Below are positions 5,670-11,849 of a stretch of 11,849 nucleotides of DNA, in pieces. The stretch lies in the NCBI GenBank assembly GCA_016288355.1, contig JAEEYY010000152.1, positions 1 to 11,849 on the forward strand, written 5' to 3'. The position numbers were made by a program, and so were the translations under genes. This DNA is from Synergistes sp. (GTDB lineage: Bacteria > Synergistota > Synergistia > Synergistales > Synergistaceae). The notes below the pieces were generated by a model. The model did not search any database, was not told where the DNA came from, and saw only the letters and a program-made list of their open reading frames with translations. Every line of letters begins with the position of its first letter. Within the stretch, counting starts at the first letter, position 1.

Positions 5670-6872
5670 TTATTTCCTGTTGATCTTCTGCTTAAGCACG
5701 CCTATTGCCTTCTGCAGCTGTTTGTCTTCCTTTTTATTCTTCTTTGGCTCTCCCTTGATGCTTATATCCGGCTGAAGGCCTTTCTTATCAAGAACAAAGC
5801 CTGAAGGAGTATGGTATCTCGCAATAGTTATATAGACCCCCGATTCGTCAGGCAGGTTGAAAAGCGTCTGTACCGATCCTTTTCCGAAAGTCTTTGATCC
5901 TACTATCGTACCGCGTTTGTGGTCCTTGACCGCGCCGGCGAAAATCTCGGACGCGCTTGCGCTGCCTTCGTTGACGAGCACGACAAGGGGCAGTTTATTT
6001 GCCCTTCCCGCCTTTGCGTACAGCGTTTCGTTTGCTTTTTCGAAGCGCCCCTTCATCCCGACGACCACCCCTTCGGAGATAAACTGCGACGTGACGTCCA
6101 CACATACGTCAAGCAGTCCTCCGGGGTTGTTGCGCAGATCCATTATCACGCCCCTGGCCTTCTTCTTTTTGGCGTTCTCAAGGGCTGCGCGCACTTCTCC
6201 GTCGCTTTTCAGGTTAAAGTGGTTCAATTTTATGTATGCGATGCCGTCGTTCAGCATTTCGCTGCGGACTGTCTTGATCTTAATTATCTCGCGCACTATT
6301 TTGACCGGGATAAGTTTGTTGACATTCTTGCGCCGTATCTGCAGAGTTACGGGTTTGCCCGCCGGTCCGCGCAGCAGCTTCACGATCTCGTCGCTCTCCA
6401 TGCCCCATACGCTCTTGTCATCGACCTTGACTATCTCATCCAGCGGTTTTACGCCCGCGCGGTCCGCCGGCGTATCCTCGATAGGCGCAATAACCGTGGT
6501 ACGGCCGTCACGGGATGCGATGTATATGCCAAGCCCGCCGTATTCGCCCTCCATTTCGACATTTTCCTCCGCAAGGTCTTTAGGGTCGACAAACCTTGTG
6601 TAGGGATCCTCCAGAGAGGCCACCAGCCCTTTCATAGCGCCGTAGTACATCTTCTGGTCATCGATCTTGCCTTTTTTATCGCCGTCCACCTGGTATGTCG
6701 AAAGCGCAAGCTTGACCTGTTTTATTACAGCAAGCTGCTGAGGCGTGAAAGGAAGGCTTTTTTCCCAGTCTGCTCCGACAGCCTGAGAAAGAGTCCCCGC
6801 CCCCGCGCAGATGATTGCGCCCGCAACAGCGCCGGCAGCGAAGCATAATAGTTTGGATTTCAAATAAGTCAC
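5670..6872 (-). CDS. ctpA: S41-family C-terminal processing protease (CtpA-like)
   Basis: This 400-residue secreted or anchored serine protease has a hydrophobic signal/anchor at 7-27 and an N-terminal helical part with SLEDPYTRFVDP (86-97). A PDZ domain follows at about 110-182 (YGGLGIYI, TPADRAGVKPLDEIVKVD), then the S41 catalytic core (about 185-375). The Ser/Lys dyad is clear: S306 in GSASASEI (303-310) and K331 in TFGKGSVQ (328-335), 25 residues apart as in plant and bacterial CtpA. The core ends in GLQPDI (365-370), followed by a Lys-rich tail. Such proteases degrade or trim periplasmic proteins, including wall hydrolases or their partners. The start is a GTG at 6872 with AAAGGA very close; a TTG at 6863 is an alternative with slightly long spacing. 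The preceding gene ends 19 bases upstream. Confidence 0.93.
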   Translation of the reverse strand: MTYLKSKLLCFAAGAVAGAIICAGAGTLSQAVGADWEKSLPFTPQQLAVIKQVKLALSTYQVDGDKKGKIDDQKMYYGAMKGLVASLEDPYTRFVDPKDLAEENVEMEGEYGGLGIYIASRDGRTTVIAPIEDTPADRAGVKPLDEIVKVDDKSVWGMESDEIVKLLRGPAGKPVTLQIRRKNVNKLIPVKIVREIIKIKTVRSEMLNDGIAYIKLNHFNLKSDGEVRAALENAKKKKARGVIMDLRNNPGGLLDVCVDVTSQFISEGVVVGMKGRFEKANETLYAKAGRANKLPLVVLVNEGSASASEIFAGAVKDHKRGTIVGSKTFGKGSVQTLFNLPDESGVYITIARYHTPSGFVLDKKGLQPDISIKGEPKKNKKEDKQLQKAIGVLKQKINRK

Positions 6873-6891
6873 ATTCCTTTCAGAATTATTT

Positions 6892-8109
6892 TTATCTAAA
6901 ATAATTCATCGGATTGACGGCATTTCCGTTGACGCGCACTTCAAAGTGCAGATGGTTGCCGGTCGTTATGCCGGTGGAACCGACGCGCCCGATGACGCCG
7001 CCACGCCTTACTCTGGCGTTCTCTGACGTTTCAATTTTTGAAAGATGCGCGTAGACTGTCGTGAGGTTGCCCCCGTGGTCTATTATGACGACCTGGCCGT
7101 ACCCGCGCATCCAGCCGGTATAAAGGACCTCTCCCGCTTCGGCGGCCCCTACCGGAGTTCCCTTGGCGGCGCCGATGTCTATACCGGTGTGTGTTATTTT
7201 TGTTTTAAATACAGGATGGATACGCGTCCCGAACGTGCTGTTTATGGTGCCCTGAACGGGCCACATAAGGCGCCCGCCTTTGTAATAGACGGTCGACGGG
7301 AGAGAGGCGGAACCTTTCTTTTTGCGCTCTTCATCACGTAAACGTTTTTTTTCGGCAAGCAGTTTTTTGATGGCGGACTGCATTTCATTGGACGCTCTCA
7401 TCAGCTCCTGCTGCTGAGCCATGAAAAGGGCCTTATCCTTGCGCACCCTTACAAGCAGCGCGTTGCGCTCGTCAGAAGCGCTCTTAAGCTCTCTGTTCTG
7501 CTTGTTCAGGTCGTCCTTCTCTCCCTTGAGCTTGTTCTGCTCCTTTTTCAGCTCTGCCTGCGTCATCGTGAGGCGGCGTTTTTTCTCTGTCAGTTCATTG
7601 ATCAGTTTTCTGTCCTGCTCGGCTATTTTGCCCAGCAGATAGGTATTTGCCAGAGCGTCTTCCGCCCCCCGCGACGAAAAGAGAAGGTTGAACTCGGCGA
7701 CTCCTCCGTATTTGTATATATCGATCAGGCGCTTCTTAAGGATCGCCTGAGCCGAGCCGATATCTTTGTTTGCCTTATCGATGTTGTTGGCAAGCGTGAA
7801 GATATTGCTCTGCAGCTTATTGATCTTTGACGATACGACATTGGCCTTCTGCTGCGTAAGCGATATCTTCTGACTCAGCAGCCCTATCTGCTGGGTCACG
7901 TTTCTCTCCTGTTTCTGCTTTTCCTGTATGTTCTTACTGACCTGGGACATCTGGTTCTGGATCTTTTTGTAAGCCTGTTCCTGCTGCTTGAGCTCATTGT
8001 CTATCTGAGCGGCGGTTTTTGCGGCAGCGGACGCCTGCCCCGCTGATAATGCAAGAACAGCGGCTAAGCAAATGAAAATCAGTGCTTTCTTTTTCGGAAA
8101 AAGTATCAT
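6892..8109 (-). CDS. EnvC-like murein hydrolase: coiled coil plus LytM/M23 peptidase domain
   Basis: The protein has 405 residues. A signal peptide (about 1-29, ending QASAAA) is followed by long, Gln/Lys-rich coiled coils (about 33-130 and 160-265) interrupted by a helical segment LIDIYKYGGVAEFNLLFSS (128-146), then a LytM/M23 domain (about 278-405). The overall plan is that of EnvC, which FtsEX activates at the division site. Unlike E. coli EnvC, whose LytM domain has lost its zinc ligands and only activates amidases, this protein keeps them all: H307 and D311 (HTGID), H355 (YAHLS), H386 and H388 (NHLHFEV). I therefore expect an active zinc endopeptidase that cuts peptide cross-links in peptidoglycan. 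It lies ten bases after ftsX; no convincing ribosome-binding site precedes the ATG, suggesting translational coupling. Confidence 0.9.
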   Translation of the reverse strand: MILFPKKKALIFICLAAVLALSAGQASAAAKTAAQIDNELKQQEQAYKKIQNQMSQVSKNIQEKQKQERNVTQQIGLLSQKISLTQQKANVVSSKINKLQSNIFTLANNIDKANKDIGSAQAILKKRLIDIYKYGGVAEFNLLFSSRGAEDALANTYLLGKIAEQDRKLINELTEKKRRLTMTQAELKKEQNKLKGEKDDLNKQNRELKSASDERNALLVRVRKDKALFMAQQQELMRASNEMQSAIKKLLAEKKRLRDEERKKKGSASLPSTVYYKGGRLMWPVQGTINSTFGTRIHPVFKTKITHTGIDIGAAKGTPVGAAEAGEVLYTGWMRGYGQVVIIDHGGNLTTVYAHLSKIETSENARVRRGGVIGRVGSTGITTGNHLHFEVRVNGNAVNPMNYFR

Positions 8110-8119
8110 AGCAGACCGG

Positions 8120-9004
8120 CTACAGCGGCTTAGCCGCTTTTCTGATAAATTTCTCGACCGCTATAAGGCTTGCGAAGAGGCTCATGACAGTACCGCAAAG
8201 TATCAGTACGAGACTCAGTTTTCCAAGATAGCGGTATGATTCGATAAATGAAAGAAAAGGCAGCATATCCTTAAGGCAGGCTACCGCCCTGTAATATGAA
8301 TAACCTACGGCAGCTGATGCAAAAAGGGCGCCTGCGAGTCCCAGAATAAATCCCTGGATCACGAACGGGAACGCCACGTATGTCGAAGTCGCGCCCACCT
8401 TCAGCATTACGGAGATCTCCTCAGCCCTCGAGTATACCGATACCCTTATCGTATTGAAGAGCACGACCGCGGAGGCTGTTATCGCTATGATAAGCATGAT
8501 GATCGAAAAGCGTTTGATAAAAACAGCCATACGGGAGAGTTTTTGTGCCACGTGGCCGGCGTACACGATATCCTCGACCTCCGGCATAGCTACGAGCTGG
8601 CGTGCCATGTCCGATACGTCGGCGGCGCTTTCCACCTTGACCTCAAGCGATGACGGCAGCGGGTTCTCTCCAAGCAGAGTGACCGCGTTTGCCTGGTTGC
8701 CCAGTCTTGCGCGCAGACGTTCAAGCGCCGTCTCCTTGGTTATTATCTTCACTTCGCTGACGTTCTCCATTTTTTTGACTTTTTCGGCGAAAGCATTAAG
8801 GTCTGTGCCCGGCTTGACGTAGGCGTTGATAGAGAGCTGCCCCTCCATCGCTCTTACTATATTCTGTATATTGAGTATGAAAAGCATCGTGGCGCCTACC
8901 ACGAAGAATACTGTCATCGCCGTGAATATCGTCAGCAGGCTCATACCGAAGTGGCGCCATACAAGACGCCATGCGTCCCTGAATATGTATTTAATTCTCG
9001 ACAT
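8120..9004 (-). CDS. ftsX: Cell division ABC transporter permease-like protein FtsX
   Basis: The protein has 294 residues with the FtsX topology: a cytoplasmic N-terminus, TM1 (about 22-46), a large extracytoplasmic loop (about 50-160), then TM2 (165-187), TM3 (212-236) and TM4 (262-284). The loop contains the usual alternation of strands and helices (LSINAYVKPGTDLNAFAEKV, then MPEVEDIVYAGH), and TM2 is followed by VYSRAEEISVMLKVGAT (190-206), the conserved FtsX signature region. With FtsE it forms a mechanotransmission complex that controls a periplasmic wall hydrolase, most likely the coiled-coil peptidase encoded next. ATG 9004 is chosen over the upstream 9055 because GAGGG lies just before it and it overlaps the ftsE end by 14 bases, as is typical for this pair. 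Confidence 0.92.
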   Translation of the reverse strand: MSRIKYIFRDAWRLVWRHFGMSLLTIFTAMTVFFVVGATMLFILNIQNIVRAMEGQLSINAYVKPGTDLNAFAEKVKKMENVSEVKIITKETALERLRARLGNQANAVTLLGENPLPSSLEVKVESAADVSDMARQLVAMPEVEDIVYAGHVAQKLSRMAVFIKRFSIIMLIIAITASAVVLFNTIRVSVYSRAEEISVMLKVGATSTYVAFPFVIQGFILGLAGALFASAAVGYSYYRAVACLKDMLPFLSFIESYRYLGKLSLVLILCGTVMSLFASLIAVEKFIRKAAKPL

Positions 9005-9707
9005 TGCCCTCGCAGCCTCCTTCAGTCTCGTAGTAGCCGCCTTCAGGATCGTCACGGACTATGCGGCCGCGATACAACTCAACGACACGATGTTTATAGC
9101 AGTCTACAAGGTACTGATTATGCGTTGCCATGATAACGGTCGTACCTGCCGCATTTATGTCAAGGAGCAGGTGCATTATCTCGTCAGCGGTATGATTGTC
9201 AAGATTTCCTGTAGGTTCGTCCGCAAGCAGAAGTGACGGTTCGTTCACCACTGCGCGCGCAATGGCAAGGCGCTGCTGCTCTCCTCCGGAGAGCTGCTGA
9301 GGATAAAGCGCACGGCGGCGCCATATGCCCATCGTTTTAAGAACATCATTCACACGGGCGTCTATCTCTCTTCTGGGCATGCCCATGATCTCCAGGACAA
9401 AAGCAACGTTCTCAAATGCCGTAAGATTGGGCAGAAGAGCAAAATCCTGAAAAATTACACCTATATCACGCCGGAAAAGAGCAAGCTCGAAACGCCCCAT
9501 CTTGCGCAGAACGCGGCCTCCCACGCTGATGTGACCGCGCGAAGGCAGCACCTCACGGAAAATGCAGCGCATAAGCGTCGTCTTGCCCGAGCCGGTCTCA
9601 CCTATAAGATAGACGAACTCGCCTTTGCTGACCTTAAGATAAATATTCTCCAAAGCATTGATATCCGGCGGGAATACTTTTGAAACGCCGGAAAACTGTA
9701 TCTCCAT
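8991..9707 (-). CDS. ftsE: Cell division ATP-binding protein FtsE
   Basis: This 238-residue ABC ATPase is the cytoplasmic partner of FtsX. Intact elements are Walker A GETGSGKTT (36-44), Q-loop FQD (Q87), signature LSGGEQQR (139-146), Walker B LLLADEPTGNLD (159-170) and H-loop ATHN (H196). The sequence IGVIFQDFALLPNLTAFENV (82-101) is characteristic of FtsE and its MacB/LolD relatives; the adjacent ftsX settles the call. The C-terminal tail beyond residue 218 is acidic and Gly-rich (DDPEGGYYETEGGCEG), slightly longer than in E. coli. GGAGGT lies seven bases before the ATG, inside the end of the preceding gene, so translation is coupled to the transketolase-like gene upstream. Confidence 0.95.
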   Translation of the reverse strand: MEIQFSGVSKVFPPDINALENIYLKVSKGEFVYLIGETGSGKTTLMRCIFREVLPSRGHISVGGRVLRKMGRFELALFRRDIGVIFQDFALLPNLTAFENVAFVLEIMGMPRREIDARVNDVLKTMGIWRRRALYPQQLSGGEQQRLAIARAVVNEPSLLLADEPTGNLDNHTADEIMHLLLDINAAGTTVIMATHNQYLVDCYKHRVVELYRGRIVRDDPEGGYYETEGGCEGNVEN

Positions 9708-9712
9708 TCAGG

Positions 9713-10657
9713 CTACCTCCTACGCAGCGCCCAGACCTGCGCCGCCGCATCTACGATCTCTTTTGATGTAAGTCCGTAATATTCACACAGTTCGTCATAC
9801 GCTCCGCTGTCCACAAAGCCGCCGCCTACCGATACGCTCCTGAGAGGAACGGGGGATGTACGCCCGAGACATTCGGCAACTGCGGAAAAAAGCCCGCCGG
9901 ATGCGCTTTCCTCGGCAGCAGTGACACAGCATCCGGTCCTTCTCACTGAAGAAAGAAGGACATTCTCCGCGAAAGGCTTTATGCTGTAGCAGTCTATGAC
10001 CTCAGCGCTTATATTCTGTATCTCCAGCTTCTCCGCGGCCCAAAGCGCACGTCCCAGCATCGCGCCGCATGTACAGATAGTCACGCAGCTGCCTTCACGC
10101 ACTATTCTTGCGCCGCCTATGTGGAACGGTTCCGAAGAATCATCATATTTTGCCGGAATCGCCGAACTGTCAAGGCGCATATAAAATGGCGACGTTATAC
10201 CGTCGCTGTCTGCTGTGATATCGGCGATCGTCTCCCTGTCAGAGGGCACGAGCACGTTCATGCAGGGCATTGCCCTCATAAGCGCCGTATCTTCAAGCAT
10301 CTGAACGGAAGCTCCCTCATGTTCGCAGGAGATCCCCCCGTCAAAAGCGACGATACGCACCGGCAGACCGGTCCGCGCTATAACTTCCCTTATATGCGCA
10401 TAAGCGCGTCCTGCCAGATCAGATGCACGTCCTATAAGCCACGGTCTCTTCCCGGCGATGGCAAGGCCGGCAGCGCTCATTACAGCGCTTTCCACGGATG
10501 AGAAGACATTCCCGGCAGATAAAGGCAGTATTGTTTTTAGCTCTTTTTCCGCTGTTTTTTCTTCGGCAACAAACAGAAAATCCGTGCCGGCAGCGGTACG
10601 CTCAGAGATCACAGAACAGAAAGCGGACAAGGCCGACGGAAACATGTCATACTTCAA
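9713..10657 (-). CDS. Transketolase-like C-terminal half with catalytic residues replaced (probable pseudoenzyme)
   Basis: From TTG 10657 the protein has 314 residues; that start has GGAGGAG seven bases upstream. ATG 10645, one base after the upstream stop, is the alternative (310 residues). The Pyr domain and the C-terminal domain of split bacterial transketolases are both recognisable: VMSAAGLAIAGK (59-70), GGISCEHEGASVQMLEDTAL (107-126), MNVLVPSDRET (133-143), then VTICTCGAML, ISAEVIDCYSIKPF, EESASGGLFSAVAE and a final helix TSKEIVDAA. Key sites differ: the family's GIAEQ, which carries the catalytic Glu, reads FSSVE; GASHQ reads GASVQ (V118); and EEHSxxGG reads EESASGG. With the N half also degenerate, transketolase activity is unlikely. 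The frame is intact and lies immediately before ftsE, so the gene seems maintained. Whether it pairs with the N half as a scaffold or sensor is inference. Confidence 0.75.
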   Translation of the reverse strand: MKYDMFPSALSAFCSVISERTAAGTDFLFVAEEKTAEKELKTILPLSAGNVFSSVESAVMSAAGLAIAGKRPWLIGRASDLAGRAYAHIREVIARTGLPVRIVAFDGGISCEHEGASVQMLEDTALMRAMPCMNVLVPSDRETIADITADSDGITSPFYMRLDSSAIPAKYDDSSEPFHIGGARIVREGSCVTICTCGAMLGRALWAAEKLEIQNISAEVIDCYSIKPFAENVLLSSVRRTGCCVTAAEESASGGLFSAVAECLGRTSPVPLRSVSVGGGFVDSGAYDELCEYYGLTSKEIVDAAAQVWALRRR

Positions 10658-11447
10658 TGGTCTTCTCCTCCAGTTCTTCAAGAGCCATGTCAAGTTCCCC
10701 CATGCTCAGGGAAGAGGACGAACCCGCACAATTCGTCCCGGAAAAAGCGTCATCCGGCTGCGCGATAAGGGCTTTAGGCGCACCGGAAGTAAAATCAAAT
10801 GATGCAAAGGCGTCTTCAAGAGACGCAAAATCGCTGAACTCCACGCTGCGCACATCCCAGCCGCAAGAGACGAGCCTCTTCTGAAGAGCGTCTCCTCCCG
10901 CGGCAGAGCTGTTTTGCAGAACAGATACAAGCAGGTTGGGAGTGAACATCTCCGCCGATCTCTTAAGGTCTTCGGCAAACTCGCCGCAGAAGAGATTGTC
11001 TTCTTCTGTAAGGAAGATGACCCTTGAAGAGTCGTTTGCGGAAAACAGCTCCCGCGCCAGAACTCCCGCCATTGCTATCTGCGGGCGCACAGCAGCACAT
11101 GGCGCATCTACCCCCGGCACCCGCCTGAGATCGGGCAGTGCCTGCAGCGCAGCGCCTAAACGCCTGTAATGCCAGAGATGCTCTCTCTCAAAGAACCCTC
11201 TGCGCGCAAGTACAGCATAAAGCGCCGGAACGGCCTCCGGGATATCAGTCATAAAACGGTCCCTGTCTTCTCTCAGCGGCTCATCAGGGACAAAAAGCAT
11301 CTCTTCCCAGTAGAGGTACACAAGAAGATTCGCGGTCGAAAGAGAGGTCTTCAAAGGGCCGGAGCGCGCTACGCCCGCCATACGCAGGATATCTTTACGT
11401 ATTTCTGCTGATATGTTATTCAGTTTTTCAAGTTTACTTTCGTCCAT
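10647..11447 (-). CDS. Transketolase-like N-terminal half lacking thiamine-diphosphate motifs (probable pseudoenzyme)
   Basis: The protein has 266 residues from ATG 11447, overlapping the csaB end by 14 bases; upstream in-frame starts would extend far into csaB. The split-transketolase N half is clear from spacing and flanking residues, e.g. EIRKDILRMAGVARSG (15-30), LSTANLLVYLYW (36-47), EDRDRF (60-65), PALYAVLARRGF (74-85) and PGVD (111-114). Almost every functional motif is changed: SGHPGGSLS reads SGPLKTSLS (29-37), SKGH reads TDIPE (67-71), QGHPD reads QALPD (102-106), GxLGQG reads AVRPQI (119-124), and the Mg/ThDP motif GDG reads EED (148-150). The conserved His near the end is replaced by a Ser-rich stretch (AGSSSSLSMG, 241-250). 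Pyrophosphate, Mg2+ and sugar binding should all be lost. No frameshift or stop is present, which argues against a decaying pseudogene. Confidence 0.75.
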   Translation of the reverse strand: MDESKLEKLNNISAEIRKDILRMAGVARSGPLKTSLSTANLLVYLYWEEMLFVPDEPLREDRDRFMTDIPEAVPALYAVLARRGFFEREHLWHYRRLGAALQALPDLRRVPGVDAPCAAVRPQIAMAGVLARELFSANDSSRVIFLTEEDNLFCGEFAEDLKRSAEMFTPNLLVSVLQNSSAAGGDALQKRLVSCGWDVRSVEFSDFASLEDAFASFDFTSGAPKALIAQPDDAFSGTNCAGSSSSLSMGELDMALEELEEKTIEV

Positions 11448-11849
11448 CAGCATTACCAGCAATGTCAAGCAGCGCAGCCCGGAACTTCTCCAAAACCTCT
11501 TCCGACGTCGTACCGGGCAGGCTTCCCGCACAGAGCGGCCGTAACCCGGGGTCATCATTCAACAACACTATATTATACCGCAAACAGAGCCCGGATACCT
11601 TAGGATCGTAGGCACATGCGGCAACGGGAATGGAAAAAATCAGACAGAGCTCAATAAAATGAAGACGCATGCCTGCCGCAGCGCATGCACCGTATGATGC
11701 CGCTGCGAAATCCTTCGTGCTGCTCACTGTAACTATCTTTTCGAATGATATAAACCCTTCGGCTTCAAGACGCTTCATCTCGGCTGCGTCTTCGTCCGCC
11801 AGAGCGACTCCGGTCACGGAACAGCCCTCTCTTTCAGCATATTCACGGC
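11434..11849 (-). CDS. csaB: Polysaccharide pyruvyl transferase CsaB, C-terminal part (partial)
   Basis: The last 137 residues of a protein whose start lies beyond the right edge; the frame is open from the window border. The segment GMRLHFIELCLIFSIPVAACAYDPKVSG is split here as GMRLHFIELC and IPVAACAYDPKV; both parts match the CsaB family core, where the RLH histidine and the YDPKV motif belong to the active region. CsaB adds pyruvate ketals to wall-associated polysaccharide, which lets S-layer and other SLH-domain proteins bind. A preceding TVSSTKDFAAASYGAC fits the helix before the RLH motif. The gene overlaps the transketolase-like N half by 14 bases, making it the first visible gene of the leftward operon. 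Confidence 0.8.
   Translation of the reverse strand, partial: REYAEREGCSVTGVALADEDAAEMKRLEAEGFISFEKIVTVSSTKDFAAASYGACAAAGMRLHFIELCLIFSIPVAACAYDPKVSGLCLRYNIVLLNDDPGLRPLCAGSLPGTTSEEVLEKFRAALLDIAGNADGRK

Noticed and set aside
4970..5683. Long open frame on the + strand opposite the YibQ-like gene
   Set aside because: The translation is rich in Phe/Arg/Tyr without domain features and mirrors the real gene on the other strand.
5919..6848. Long open frame (309 codons) on the + strand opposite the S41 protease gene
   Set aside because: It is antisense to a complete, well-conserved protease and shows no family features; typical shadow frame of GC-rich coding DNA.
1..11849. tRNA genes, CRISPR arrays, insertion sequences, attachment sites
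   Set aside because: By eye I found no T-loop/anticodon patterns, regularly spaced repeats, transposase genes or terminal inverted repeats.

Overview
The window looks like a diderm, moderately GC-rich bacterial chromosome, most probably a member of the Synergistota. The basis for this is the run csaB, split transketolase pair, ftsE, ftsX, M23 peptidase, S41 protease, YibQ-type deacetylase. This placement comes from remembered gene order and was not tested by a search. The genes form two convergent blocks that meet near position 4600, with a short, gene-poor stretch and the tail of an unrelated gene on the left.

Left edge (1-799): the C-terminal end of a probable metallo-beta-lactamase-fold hydrolase (2-262). 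About 540 bases without a credible protein gene follow. They hold several inverted repeats and end, for transcription purposes, at a clear rho-independent terminator (644-673). This could be a long 3' UTR or an undescribed structured RNA.

Zinc block (783-4565, + strand): an extended -10 promoter overlaps a perfect 25-bp palindrome, the likely zinc-repressor operator. The genes after it overlap or are closely spaced: a Fur-family regulator of Zur type, a 98-residue exported or anchored His/Cys-rich protein of unknown function, a ZnuA-like binding protein with a His-rich loop, the ZnuC ATPase, the ZnuB permease, and a small exported protein resembling the C-terminal domain of YcgQ (DUF1980). 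The natural reading is a self-repressed zinc-uptake operon with two small accessory proteins that probably work outside the inner membrane.

Envelope block (11849-4601, - strand): eight tightly packed genes run leftwards: csaB (partial), a transketolase-like N half, a transketolase-like C half, ftsE, ftsX, a coiled-coil LytM/M23 peptidase, a CtpA-type S41 protease and a YibQ-type divergent polysaccharide deacetylase. FtsEX would gate the periplasmic peptidase during cell division, the protease may control such factors, and CsaB pyruvylates wall polysaccharide that anchors SLH-domain proteins.

The most surprising feature is the transketolase-like pair. Both reading frames are open and coupled, and the overall family pattern is clear. 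Yet nearly every residue that binds thiamine diphosphate, Mg2+ or sugar phosphate is replaced, including the conserved histidines, the GDG motif and the catalytic Glu. These look like paired pseudoenzymes kept inside a cell-envelope operon, and are the best candidate here for an undescribed function.
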